NCBI GenBank assembly: GCA_030447525.1
Contig: JAUJOR010000004.1
Span: 84,500 to 148,499, forward strand
DNA from: Chloroflexota bacterium
Lineage (GTDB): Bacteria; Chloroflexota; UBA11872; UBA12225
Reading direction: 5' to 3'
Length of the DNA stretch: 64,000 nucleotides
Numbering within the stretch: position 1 is the first letter of the stretch; the number at the start of each line of letters is the position of its first letter. A program made the translations under genes and the position numbers. Positions 37,037 to 44,483 of the stretch are shown in pieces. The notes beneath the pieces are model-generated. The model was not told the DNA's origin, did no database searches, and worked only from the letters and a program-made list of their open reading frames with translations.

Positions 37037-37993
37037 CTAGAACACGCTGTGGGTACGGGGGATGGGGCGGCGCCAGGGGGTCACCAGCCGTCGGGTAAAG
37101 ACCTCGCTGCTGGCCAGGAATCCGGCGAAGATCAATACGACGCCCAGGAGCTCGGCCCAGTAGAACACGTCGGTCACGCCAAAGCGGTTGAGACTCCCCC
37201 CCAGGCTGGGGATGAACGCCCCCAGGGCCACCAGCCCGGTACTGGTCACCCGGTCTAGGCCGGCCCCCTTGCGCCAGAACTGCCATCCGCTGTAGGCGGC
37301 CCCAAAGAGGAGGGCCATCGCCCCGCCGACGTTGAACAACGGGGTCATCAAGCGCACGCTCTCCGGAAAAGCCGCGCCGTGGGGGATGCCGGTTGTGGGG
37401 TCCAGCATCTGCGCCGTGTTGATCGGAGCGCTGAGGACATGCCAGCCGGCGAAGGCCGTGCCGGCGATCACCAGGCCGGCGCAGACGTGGCCCAGCCAGG
37501 CCGGCCGCTCCCAGCAAACCAGGGCCAGCACTCCAGCGGCGGCGATCCCAGTGAGGCCGATGCCGATGGCCGCCCCCGCCAGGGCGTCCTCGTGGGCCTG
37601 CAACAGCCGTCCGCCACGGATCAGGGCCGGGACCGCCCCGGCGAAGACCCCCAGGGCCACCAGCTCCCCAAAGGCCGAGGCGCGCATCAAGTAGACCTCG
37701 CCGAGGCCCAGCCAGGCGGCGGCCGCGATCGCCCCGGACAGGTACCAGAGCCGGTAGGTGCCCTCGGTCCAGCCCAGCCACTGCCCGGCGGAATCCGCCC
37801 CGGCCGCCAGGGCGTACCACAGCATCCCACATGCCCATACCAGCTGGTAGGGCTTACGCCGGGCGCGCCATTGCAGCAGCAGCAGGCCGGCGAATCCAAA
37901 GCACAGGAACGCGGCCGCGGTGGGGAGGATGGCGTGGCTGTCGAGCGCAGGGGTCACAGAAGGCGCAGGGGTCACAGAAGGCGCAGGGGTCAT
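37037..37993 (-). CDS. Hypothetical multi-pass membrane protein
   Basis: A 318-residue protein with about seven to eight hydrophobic helices separated by short polar loops (for example AAFLCFGFAGLLLLQW, AIAAAAWLGLGEVYLM, VLLIFAGFLASSEVF-like end). The N-terminus is three copies of TPAPSV from an 18-bp tandem repeat, followed by the first helix near residue 22. No family recognised with confidence. It is divergent from the NarL-type kinase and about 170 bp upstream of the sigma factor on the same strand, but no evidence ties it to that operon. Confidence 0.7.
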   Translation of the reverse strand: MTPAPSVTPAPSVTPALDSHAILPTAAAFLCFGFAGLLLLQWRARRKPYQLVWACGMLWYALAAGADSAGQWLGWTEGTYRLWYLSGAIAAAAWLGLGEVYLMRASAFGELVALGVFAGAVPALIRGGRLLQAHEDALAGAAIGIGLTGIAAAGVLALVCWERPAWLGHVCAGLVIAGTAFAGWHVLSAPINTAQMLDPTTGIPHGAAFPESVRLMTPLFNVGGAMALLFGAAYSGWQFWRKGAGLDRVTSTGLVALGAFIPSLGGSLNRFGVTDVFYWAELLGVVLIFAGFLASSEVFTRRLVTPWRRPIPRTHSVF

Positions 37994-37994
37994 A
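37945..37994. repeat. 18-bp tandem repeat at a gene start
   Basis: GCGCAGGGGTCACAGAAG occurs twice exactly (37945-37962, 37963-37980) and a third copy begins at 37981 (13 of 14 bases). It codes for TPAPSV repeats and includes the start codon of the membrane-protein gene, so copy-number change would alter only the N-terminal tail. Confidence 0.85.
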
Positions 37995-38050
37995 GGAACA
38001 CCATAGGCCGGGCCCGACGTCAGGGTGGTAGGGAACGTCCCCTACTATGT

Positions 38051-38063
38051 GTACCAAAGGTAC
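38051..38063. promoter_or_regulatory. Palindrome upstream of NarL-type kinase
   Basis: GTACC-AAA-GGTAC is a perfect 5-bp inverted repeat, 28 nt before the kinase start and where a -35 would fall relative to TAGAAT at 38080. It could be an operator for the downstream regulator or another protein. Confidence 0.4.
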
Positions 38064-38079
38064 CCGTAGCGCCGGAAGA

Positions 38080-38085
38080 TAGAAT
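38080..38085 (+). promoter_or_regulatory. -10 element for leaderless kinase transcript
   Basis: TAGAAT ends 6 nt before GTG 38092, with no ribosome site between. The same spacing (TACACT, 6 nt, GTG) precedes mnmG, suggesting leaderless transcription. Confidence 0.45.
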
Positions 38086-38091
38086 CTATCT

Positions 38092-39414
38092 GTGACAGGG
38101 ACTATTGTGGCCGTTCTGGCCGCGACTACTGTGGCCGCCGCTGCCTCCCGGCCGCGCCAGGAGATGGTGGCCAATGGGACCGGGGGCGGCCCGCCTGAGC
38201 CGGCCTATCTCGCCGGTCCTCCCCTGTTCTGGCGCCTGCTGGCCGCCAACCTGTTTGTCGTCCTGGGAGGGGCCGTGCTCGGCACCGCCTTGACCCGCCA
38301 GTTCGTCCTCAGCGGCACCTTCACCGTCCTGACCCAGGCCCTGATGGTCCTGGTGGCCATGGCCCTGAGCGCCCTCCTCACCGGGGTGATCCTGCACATC
38401 GCCTTCCGGCCCCTGCGCGGTCTCCGCCAGGCCATCGAGCAGGCCCCCGCCCCGGGACGGGCAACGCCCCTGAGTCCGCTCCGGCAAGCCTCTCTCGACC
38501 GTTACGGCGACCCGGACATACTCGCCGTGGCGCAGGCGGTGCGCCGACTGTGGGACGGGCTCGACCAGCACGTGCGCCTCCTGGAGCAGAGCAACCAGCG
38601 CCTCGAAGAGCAGCGCCGCGAGCTGGCGGAGAAGACGGTTCAGCTACAACGCCTGGCCGAGCTGGTGCTGGCGGCACAGGAAGACGAGCGCCGGCGGGTG
38701 GCTCGCGAGCTGCACGACGAGACGATGCAGTCTATGGCAGCCTTGCTCATGGGCCTGGAGCAGACTCTCCATCAACTCCCCGCAGACGGGCCCCAGCTCA
38801 AGGCGGCCCGGCAGTCCATGACCCGTCTACGGGATCTCTCGGCGCGCATGCTGGAGGAGCTGCGCCTCCTGGCGCTCGACCTGCGCCCGTCGGTGCTCGA
38901 CGACCACGGGCTGGTGGCGGCCCTGCGCTGGCTGGCGCAGCTGCACGAGGAACGTTCCGGCGGGCGCTGCCGCGTCGAGCTGGGTACCGGTTTCAGCGGC
39001 GAGGACAGTGAAGCGCCCCCGGCCTGCCGGCTGCCACCGCCGACGGAAACGGCCCTGTTCCGTATCGCCCAGGAGGCCTTGACCAACGTCGTCAAGCACG
39101 CCCAGGCATCGCAGGTGATGATCCGTCTCAGCCAGACGGCCTTCTCGGTGATGGTGGAGATTGAAGACGACGGCGTGGGTTTGCCCGAGGCGCCGGCGCG
39201 GCTCCCGGCGCCTCCGGGACACATGGGCTTGTTCAACATGATGGAGCGAGCCGCCCTGCTGGGTGGGACGTGTGTCATCCGGCGGCGCGACCCCCAGGGG
39301 GGCACGGTCGTGCACGCCGAGCTCCCTCTGGTCGCCGGCGTCCACCGCGTAGCGGAGTCCGGCACAACGGCGTCAACCGCGTTGCAGCGGATCGAGGCCC
39401 CGGCCGGTCAGTAG
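38092..39414 (+). CDS. NarL-type (HisKA_3) sensor histidine kinase
   Basis: A 440-residue kinase: two membrane helices (about 48-66 and 80-103), a HAMP-like/coiled-coil linker (to ~195), HisKA_3 with QEDERRRVARELHDETMQ and phospho-His208, and an ATPase domain (IAQEALTNVVKHAQA, DDGVGL, GHMGLFNMMERAALLGG). The gap between helices is only ~15 residues, so it may sense membrane or cytosolic state. It lies 43 nt before its regulator. A leaderless GTG is preferred; ATG 38164 would remove a basic N-terminal tail. Confidence 0.92.
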   Translation: MTGTIVAVLAATTVAAAASRPRQEMVANGTGGGPPEPAYLAGPPLFWRLLAANLFVVLGGAVLGTALTRQFVLSGTFTVLTQALMVLVAMALSALLTGVILHIAFRPLRGLRQAIEQAPAPGRATPLSPLRQASLDRYGDPDILAVAQAVRRLWDGLDQHVRLLEQSNQRLEEQRRELAEKTVQLQRLAELVLAAQEDERRRVARELHDETMQSMAALLMGLEQTLHQLPADGPQLKAARQSMTRLRDLSARMLEELRLLALDLRPSVLDDHGLVAALRWLAQLHEERSGGRCRVELGTGFSGEDSEAPPACRLPPPTETALFRIAQEALTNVVKHAQASQVMIRLSQTAFSVMVEIEDDGVGLPEAPARLPAPPGHMGLFNMMERAALLGGTCVIRRRDPQGGTVVHAELPLVAGVHRVAESGTTASTALQRIEAPAGQ

Positions 39415-39457
39415 AGGGGCTTGGCTCGCCCACACAGTCAGCCAGAAGGGAGCTGCG

Positions 39458-40141
39458 ATGATCGCCACGGCGAGCGCAAAGACGCGTATCAGGGTGCTCC
39501 TAGCCGACGACCACGCTATCGTGCGCGAGGGCGTGCGCCTGTGCCTGGAGGGCATGGGCGACATAGAAGTCGTGGGGGAGGCGGAAGATGGGCATCAGGC
39601 CGTGCGCCTGGTGGGACAGTTGACCCCGGACGTGGCCGTGGTGGACGTCACCATGCCCCGCCTGAACGGCATCGAGGCCCTGCGCCAGATCCGGCGCGAC
39701 CACCCGCGCACCCGTGTGGTGATGCTCAGCATGCACGATAACGAGGCCTACGTGACCCAGGCCCTGCAAGCCGGGGCCTCGGGGTACGTCCTCAAGCGCA
39801 CGGCGGCCACAGAGCTGGCGACGGCCATCCGCGCCGCCTGTTCCGGTGACATCTACCTGCACCCGGGCGTGGCGAAGCGGGTGGTGGCCGATTACCTACA
39901 GCGACTCGGCCCGGACGACGCCGTACCCGCCCCCCACGATCGGCTGACCCCTCGCGAGCGCGAGGTGCTGCAGCTGGCGGCCGAAGGCCTCACCACCCGG
40001 GAGATCGCCGAGCAGCTCGTCGTCTCGACCAAGACGGCTGAGCACCACCGGGCCAGCGCCATGGCCAAGCTCAACCTGCACAGCCAGACCGAGCTGGTCA
40101 AATACGCCATCCGCAGCGGCTTGATCGAAGCCGGGGGCTAA
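39458..40141 (+). CDS. NarL/LuxR-family response regulator
   Basis: A 227-residue regulator with a receiver (acidic DDH, phosphoacceptor Asp63 in VAVVDVTMP, Lys in VLKRT) and a C-terminal LuxR helix-turn-helix (LTPREREVLQLAAEGLTTREIAEQLVVSTKTAEHHRASAMAKLNL). AAGGGAG precedes ATG 39458 by ~6 nt. It pairs with the NarL-type kinase. Its final codons and TAA are the first copy of a 14-bp tandem repeat. Confidence 0.95.
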   Translation: MIATASAKTRIRVLLADDHAIVREGVRLCLEGMGDIEVVGEAEDGHQAVRLVGQLTPDVAVVDVTMPRLNGIEALRQIRRDHPRTRVVMLSMHDNEAYVTQALQAGASGYVLKRTAATELATAIRAACSGDIYLHPGVAKRVVADYLQRLGPDDAVPAPHDRLTPREREVLQLAAEGLTTREIAEQLVVSTKTAEHHRASAMAKLNLHSQTELVKYAIRSGLIEAGG

Positions 40142-40228
40142 GAGCCGGGGGCTAAGAGCCGGGGGCTAAGAGCCGGGGGCTAAGAGCCGGGGGCTAAGAG
40201 CCGGGGGCTAAGAGCCGGGGGCTAAGAG
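40131..40228 (+). repeat. Seven tandem 14-bp repeats spanning a stop codon
   Basis: CCGGGGGCTAAGAG is repeated seven times exactly from 40131 to 40228, with a degenerate eighth start. The unit holds the regulator's TAA and a 4-bp hairpin (GGCT-AAG-AGCC). Because 14 is not a multiple of 3, three successive units place TAA in all three frames. No spacers, so not a CRISPR array. Confidence 0.95.
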
Positions 40229-40376
40229 CCGGCGGATAGGGCGCAGCCCCCTGATTCCCAATCCCTGGCCGTTCGGCGCTATACTGCGCCCGATAACGCG
40301 CGGAGCCGGCGCAGCGATGATCACTCGAGGGTCGCTGCCGGGGCGCGCATACCGGCGCAGAGGACACGCCAACGTC

Positions 40377-41027
40377 ATGGACGAATACCGCCCTTTCCCC
40401 AGTAACCAACCACCACCGGATGACGTGATCGAAGACGTGCCCGAGCCAGAAATGGCGTTGGGGGCGGACGAAGGGATCGGCAACACCGGTAGGCCGGAGC
40501 GCCCCGCACCCAACCTGGACCATCCTGGGGGCCACCTGCACGGGGCGGTGGCCCGGCTGAACAAACCCCGTCGCTTCGGCTTTCTCCGCGCCGATTATGG
40601 CGTGGAGTTTTTTTACCACGCCTCGGCCAGCGAGTCCGGGCCCACCGCCTTTGACGCCCACCGCCCGGGCCAGGAGTTAGAGTGCGAGTGTCACCAGGAC
40701 GAGCACGGGCGGGGGCTCGCCGCGACGGTGGTGAACGTCATCGGCGAGCCCCCGCCCGAACAGCCCCGGCCGCCCCGGCCGCCCCGCGCCGAGCGCGGAG
40801 AGCGCCCGGCCGGCCGCGAACGTCGGGCCAGCGGCAGCCAGGCGGCGGAGCGCTGGCACGTCGCCGTGCTACGGGAGCGCTCGGACATGCCCGTCGCCAG
40901 CCAGCTGGAGCGCCTGCTCAACGAGCGAGCGGTGAAGCCGGGCAACTTTACCCTCGGCTTCGTCGAGCACGAAGAAGGAACCGACTGTTGGGTGGCGTAC
41001 TACAGCGCCGTCGACGGGGGTAGTTGA
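40377..41027 (+). CDS. Degenerate cold-shock-domain protein
   Basis: A 216-residue protein. Residues ~55-120 resemble a cold-shock domain (HGAVARLNKPRRFGFLRADYGVEFFYHASA): the RNP1 GFGFI is RFGFL and RNP2 VFVH is FFYH, so nucleic-acid binding is plausible but altered. A Pro/Arg-rich linker follows, then a separate ~60-residue C-terminal part (WHVAVLRERSDMPVASQLERLLNERAVKPGNFTLGFVEHEEGTDCWVAYY), not recognised. ATG 40377 follows AGAGGA; ATG 40317 adds 20 basic residues and is possible. Confidence 0.65.
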   Translation: MDEYRPFPSNQPPPDDVIEDVPEPEMALGADEGIGNTGRPERPAPNLDHPGGHLHGAVARLNKPRRFGFLRADYGVEFFYHASASESGPTAFDAHRPGQELECECHQDEHGRGLAATVVNVIGEPPPEQPRPPRPPRAERGERPAGRERRASGSQAAERWHVAVLRERSDMPVASQLERLLNERAVKPGNFTLGFVEHEEGTDCWVAYYSAVDGGS

Positions 41028-41170
41028 CGCGCATCCGCGCATCCGCCGGGGCACACGCGGAAGGGCCCGGTCCCGGCGGCCTTAGCCCCAAGATGCCTGG
41101 AGCGAGTCGAGGATGCGTCTGCGAGCTTCGCCCCCCCTGGTGAATCTACGAAGGTCTTCTCCATAGGCAC

Positions 41171-41563
41171 CTAGGGCGGGGCATGAGGGGCGGGCGCCGA
41201 GCTGGAAGGAGAGGGCAAAGACCAGGTGAAGCGTAACCCTCCCGGGCCACGCACCGCCACCGCCGGCACGGTGTCCACCCCGCGGAAGAAGAGCACGCGC
41301 ACCGAGCCATCGGAGTTGACCATGGCCGAGGCCGTCGTCCCATCAGAGTAACGAGCGACAACCCCCCGTCCCCCTTCCCCCGTCTTGGACGGACGGCTGC
41401 TGAGGAGACGTACCCCGTCCGGGGGCAGGACAACCCACAACGCCCCCAACGACGTACCGGGATTGCGGTGCTCGTCCCCGGCGCCGTCTCGGCGGCGCCC
41501 CCAAGGCGCCCGCAGACGGCGCAGCCAGCGGGCCAGGCCGGTCATGCCCCTCCGGAGGGGCAT
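41171..41563 (-). CDS. Hypothetical protein, low confidence
   Basis: A 130-residue frame from ATG 41563 (open to 41593). The N-terminus is very basic (MPLRRGMTGLARWLRRLRAPWGRRR); the middle (LWVVLPPDGVRLLSSRPSKTGEGGRGVVARYSDGTTASAMVNSDGSVRVLFFRG) has an alternating beta-like pattern that looks like real protein; the tail is Pro/Ser-rich. Its first codons lie inside a perfect 22-bp palindrome. Family not recognised; a non-coding alternative cannot be excluded. Confidence 0.4.
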   Translation of the reverse strand: MPLRRGMTGLARWLRRLRAPWGRRRDGAGDEHRNPGTSLGALWVVLPPDGVRLLSSRPSKTGEGGRGVVARYSDGTTASAMVNSDGSVRVLFFRGVDTVPAVAVRGPGGLRFTWSLPSPSSSAPAPHAPP

Positions 41564-41564
41564 G
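41543..41564. promoter_or_regulatory. Perfect 22-bp palindrome
   Basis: CATGCCCCTCC followed directly by its exact reverse complement. It overlaps the presumed start of the minus-strand hypothetical gene and lies ~75 bp before a short plus-strand frame. It could be an operator, or an RNA hairpin acting in either direction. Confidence 0.6.
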
Positions 41565-41636
41565 CTAACACAGTATCGGCCGGCCGAAGGCAACCCGTGC
41601 CAGCGTGGCCCTCTAGAGGTCAGGACTAGGAGAGCG

Positions 41637-41816
41637 ATGGCGGTCGCCGGTATCGTGCTCGCCGCCCCGCAGCTGGGGGGCGGCGACTTCTCTGGGGGCT
41701 TGATCGTCTCCGCCGTGTACGACGGGCGGGACGTGGCGCAGACGGTGGAGGCCTTTGACCAGGCCCTGCAGGTGCTGCAGGGCCTGGGGTCACCTTTGAT
41801 CAGCAGGCGGCGATAG
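41637..41816 (+). pseudogene. Short frame resembling an aminotransferase class III C-terminus
   Basis: A 59-residue frame at ATG 41637 with AGGAGAG just upstream. GGDFSGGLIVSAVYDGRDVAQTVEAFDQALQVL resembles the final strand-helix of class III aminotransferases such as glutamate-1-semialdehyde aminomutase. No other part of such a gene is nearby, so it may be a remnant or a chance frame. It converges on accA. Confidence 0.35.
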
Positions 41817-41838
41817 CGAGCTGCCCATTGCCGGCTGC

Positions 41839-42795
41839 CTACTCGTAGAAGGTGCCGATGCGCCGGTATTTGGCGTAACGCTGGCTCAGCAAGCGATCCA
41901 TCGGCGTGGCCTCCAGCGAGCCCAGCTCCTCGACCAGGGCCTCCCGCAAGGCCTCGGCGGCGCCCGCTTGATCGGCGTGCGCCCCCCCGGGCGGCTCCGG
42001 GATGATGCGGTCGATCACCTCCAGGTCGACGAGGTCCTGGGCGGTGAGCCTGAGGGCGGCGGCGGCTTCGGGGGCCAGCTTAGAGTCCTTCCAGAGGATG
42101 TTGGCAGCCGCTTCCGGCGGGGCCACGGAAAAGATGGCGTGCTCCAGCATCAGCAGGCGGTCTGCGACCCCCAGGGCCAGCGCCCCACCGCTCCCGCCTT
42201 GTCCGATGATCACCGTCAGAATCGGTACCTGCAGCTCCGCCATGGCGGCGATGTTCTCGGCCAGGGCCCAGGCCTGACCCCGCTCCTCGTCGGCCAGGCC
42301 GGCGGAGGCGGCCGGGGTGTCGAGCAAGGTCACCAGGGGCATCCCGAACTTCTCCGCCTGGCGGAAGAGGCGCAGGGCCTTGCGGTAGCCTTCCGGATGC
42401 GGCTGGCCGAAGTTCCGGCTGACGGAGTCCTTCGTCCCTTTTCCGCGTTGGTGGCCAACGAGCATCACCACTCGGCCGTTCAGCCGGGCCGGCCCCCCCA
42501 CGATGGCCCCGTCGTCGGCGTAGGCGCGGTCGCCGTGGAACTCAGTGAACTCGGTAAAGATGGCCTTGGCGTAGTCCAGGGTCTGCGGGCGTAGGGCATG
42601 CCGGGCTACCTGGACCTTCTGCCAGGGGCTCAGGTCGCGGTAGACGTCGCGCCGGGTGCGTTCCAGGTCGGCCACAACCACGCCACGCTCCGCCTCCAGC
42701 TCCGGCTTGGGATGGGCGGCAATCTGCTTCTCCAGGGCCTCTAAACGCTTCTGGAGCTCCGCGATGGGACGCTCGAAGTCCAGCACCACAGACAT
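41839..42795 (-). CDS. accA: Acetyl-CoA carboxylase carboxyltransferase, alpha subunit
   Basis: The 318-residue AccA pairs with AccD to transfer carboxyl from biotin to acetyl-CoA. It starts LDFERPIAELQKRLEALEKQIAA and carries HGDRAYADDGAIVGGPARLNGRVVMLVGHQRGKGTKD, FGQPHPEGYRKALRLFRQAEKF and SGGALALGVADRLLMLEHAIFSVAPPEAAANILW, as in AccA. It is 21 nt after accD and co-transcribed with it. Biotin carboxylase and BCCP are not in this window. Confidence 0.97.
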   Translation of the reverse strand: MSVVLDFERPIAELQKRLEALEKQIAAHPKPELEAERGVVVADLERTRRDVYRDLSPWQKVQVARHALRPQTLDYAKAIFTEFTEFHGDRAYADDGAIVGGPARLNGRVVMLVGHQRGKGTKDSVSRNFGQPHPEGYRKALRLFRQAEKFGMPLVTLLDTPAASAGLADEERGQAWALAENIAAMAELQVPILTVIIGQGGSGGALALGVADRLLMLEHAIFSVAPPEAAANILWKDSKLAPEAAAALRLTAQDLVDLEVIDRIIPEPPGGAHADQAGAAEALREALVEELGSLEATPMDRLLSQRYAKYRRIGTFYE

Positions 42796-42816
42796 GGGAG
42801 GGACCTGCGTCCGGCC

Positions 42817-43761
42817 CTAACCGGCCACCACGGGCGCCGATACGGGCTCGTCCTCTGGCACCTGGAGCAAGCCATCCGAAAGGGGACGGCTCGAACGGAT
42901 GGCGGCGGTGTCGAGGAAGAGCCGCAGCAGGCCGGCCACAACCGCGCGCAGGTCACGGCGCAACACGACCATGTCCACCATGCCGTGCTCTAGCTGGAAC
43001 TCTGCCGTGTCGGCGCTTGGGGGGAGCTTTTCACCGGTAGCCTGCTCGATGAGGCGCGGGCCGGCGAAGCCGACCACAGCCCCGGGCTCAGCGATGACGC
43101 AGTCCCCCAGGGCGGCAAAGCTCGCCGTGACGCCGGCTAACGTGGGATCGGTCAGCACCGAGATGTAAGGGACCCGGGCACGGCCGAGGGAGCGGACGGC
43201 CGCTGCCGTCTTGGCCATCTGGAGCAGGGCGATGCTCCCTTCCTGCTGCCGCGCCCCACCCGACGCCGAGCAGATGATCAAGGGGCGACGCTCATCGCGA
43301 GCCAGCTCACAGGCTCGGGCGATCTTTTCTCCCACCACTGAGCCCATCGTCCCGGCGAAAAAGGACATGTCCAGCATGCTGAACACCGTGGGGATGCCAT
43401 CCACCCGCCCGCGACCGTAGATGCAGGCCTCGCTGAGACCCGAGTCCGCCGTCCACTGTGCCAGCTTGTCGTGGTAGCTGGGACGTCCGGCGGGCGCAAA
43501 GCGCAGTGGATCGCCGGAACGCATGCCGGCGTCCAGCTCGTGGAAGGAGCCCTCGTCCAGCAGGAGCGCGATGCGCTCTTGGGCGCTGAGCGGGGCGTTG
43601 TAGCCACACTTGGCACAGACCTTGAAGCTGCTTTCCCATTCCCGGGCGTAGGTCAACTCCCGACAGCGCGGGCAGCGCACCCACATGTCATCCGGAATGG
43701 CCGTCCCGCCGGGCGCGCTCCCCGAGTCTCCGGGGACGGCACGTCGAAAGAAGCTTCGCAT
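42817..43761 (-). CDS. accD: Acetyl-CoA carboxylase carboxyltransferase, beta subunit
   Basis: A 314-residue AccD with the N-terminal Cys4 zinc finger (CPRCRELTYAREWESSFKVCAKCGYN) and the crotonase-like core (FFAGTMGSVVGEKIARACELA, SASGGARQQEGSIALLQMAKT, DPTLAGVTASFAALGD, EPGAVVGFAGPRLI). The frame opens upstream to 43920 but that segment overlaps pgsA and is low complexity; ATG 43761 gives the proper AccD start. A TATAAT box precedes it with a short leader and no obvious ribosome site. Confidence 0.96.
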   Translation of the reverse strand: MRSFFRRAVPGDSGSAPGGTAIPDDMWVRCPRCRELTYAREWESSFKVCAKCGYNAPLSAQERIALLLDEGSFHELDAGMRSGDPLRFAPAGRPSYHDKLAQWTADSGLSEACIYGRGRVDGIPTVFSMLDMSFFAGTMGSVVGEKIARACELARDERRPLIICSASGGARQQEGSIALLQMAKTAAAVRSLGRARVPYISVLTDPTLAGVTASFAALGDCVIAEPGAVVGFAGPRLIEQATGEKLPPSADTAEFQLEHGMVDMVVLRRDLRAVVAGLLRLFLDTAAIRSSRPLSDGLLQVPEDEPVSAPVVAG

Positions 43762-43773
43762 GTAGAGAACCCG

Positions 43774-43779
43774 ATTATA
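43774..43779 (-). promoter_or_regulatory. TATAAT box for accD-accA
   Basis: A consensus TATAAT on the minus strand, 12 nt before the accD ATG. No matching -35 is obvious. Transcription start ~7 nt downstream would leave a leader of about 5 nt. Confidence 0.5.
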
Positions 43780-43894
43780 CGCCAAGGCGGCGCCTCGACG
43801 GCCCTCCAGGTCGCTGTCCGAGCCCGGTTCGGCGTTCGCCCTTGCCGGCGAACGGGGTCCGGAGGGGCCAGAGCGCACCAAGGGACGCTCGCCG

Positions 43895-44473
43895 TTATGG
43901 CGCCGGACCGGTAGCCCCACCGCCCCGCCCCGGCATGGCCACCCGGGCCTGGACGTAGGGCCAGGCGGACACCACGGTCAACCCGGCGGCCAGGGCCAGC
44001 AGCCAGGGTGCAGCCGGGATTTCCAGGATCGCCGCCGGGATGGCCAGGCTGCTGACGGCCATCTTCAGCTTTCCCAGGGTGCCGGCCGGCACGAGCACGC
44101 CGTTGAGCCCGGCGTACGCCCGCATCCCGCCCACGGTCAGCTCGCGGGCGACGATCACCATAGGCACCCACGTTGGGGCGAGCTGGCGCCCGGCCAGATC
44201 GATCAAGACGACGGCGACCAGGAGCTTGTCCGCCGTGAGGTCGAGGAGCGCCCCCACCGCCGCCGGGTGGCCCGCCGAGCGGCCGCCCCGGTGGTCGCTC
44301 TGGCGCGCCAGGCGCCCGTCGAGGGCGTCGGTCAGGGCGGCGATAACGTAGAGGGCCGCCGCCGCAAGCCGGGCCGCGTCCCCCGGCGCAGCCAACAACG
44401 CCAGGATGCCGGGGATGGCGGCAATGCGCACCAGCGTGGCCCCGTTCGCCGCCATCCCCCAGGCGTCACGCAC
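43895..44473 (-). CDS. pgsA: CDP-diacylglycerol--glycerol-3-phosphate 3-phosphatidyltransferase-type enzyme
   Basis: A 192-residue CDP-alcohol phosphatidyltransferase with helices throughout. The motif D-x2-DG-x2-AR is at DALDGRLAR, and the G-x3-D-x3-D half at GALLDLTADK; between them are 16 residues rather than the usual 8, caused by HRGGRSAGHP. The acidic residues are all present. It probably makes phosphatidylglycerol-phosphate at the membrane. Start 44473 lies 10 nt after the rimO stop; rodZ-rimO-pgsA is a familiar neighbourhood. The inserted residues are unusual. Confidence 0.88.
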   Translation of the reverse strand: MRDAWGMAANGATLVRIAAIPGILALLAAPGDAARLAAAALYVIAALTDALDGRLARQSDHRGGRSAGHPAAVGALLDLTADKLLVAVVLIDLAGRQLAPTWVPMVIVARELTVGGMRAYAGLNGVLVPAGTLGKLKMAVSSLAIPAAILEIPAAPWLLALAAGLTVVSAWPYVQARVAMPGRGGGATGPAP

Positions 44474-44483
44474 GCCCGGCCCT

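Noticed and set aside
40131..40228. CRISPR array
   Set aside because: Units are contiguous 14-mers with no spacers.
43762..43920. N-terminal extension of AccD
   Set aside because: The extension overlaps pgsA, is low complexity, and a TATAAT box falls inside it; ATG 43761 matches the family start.
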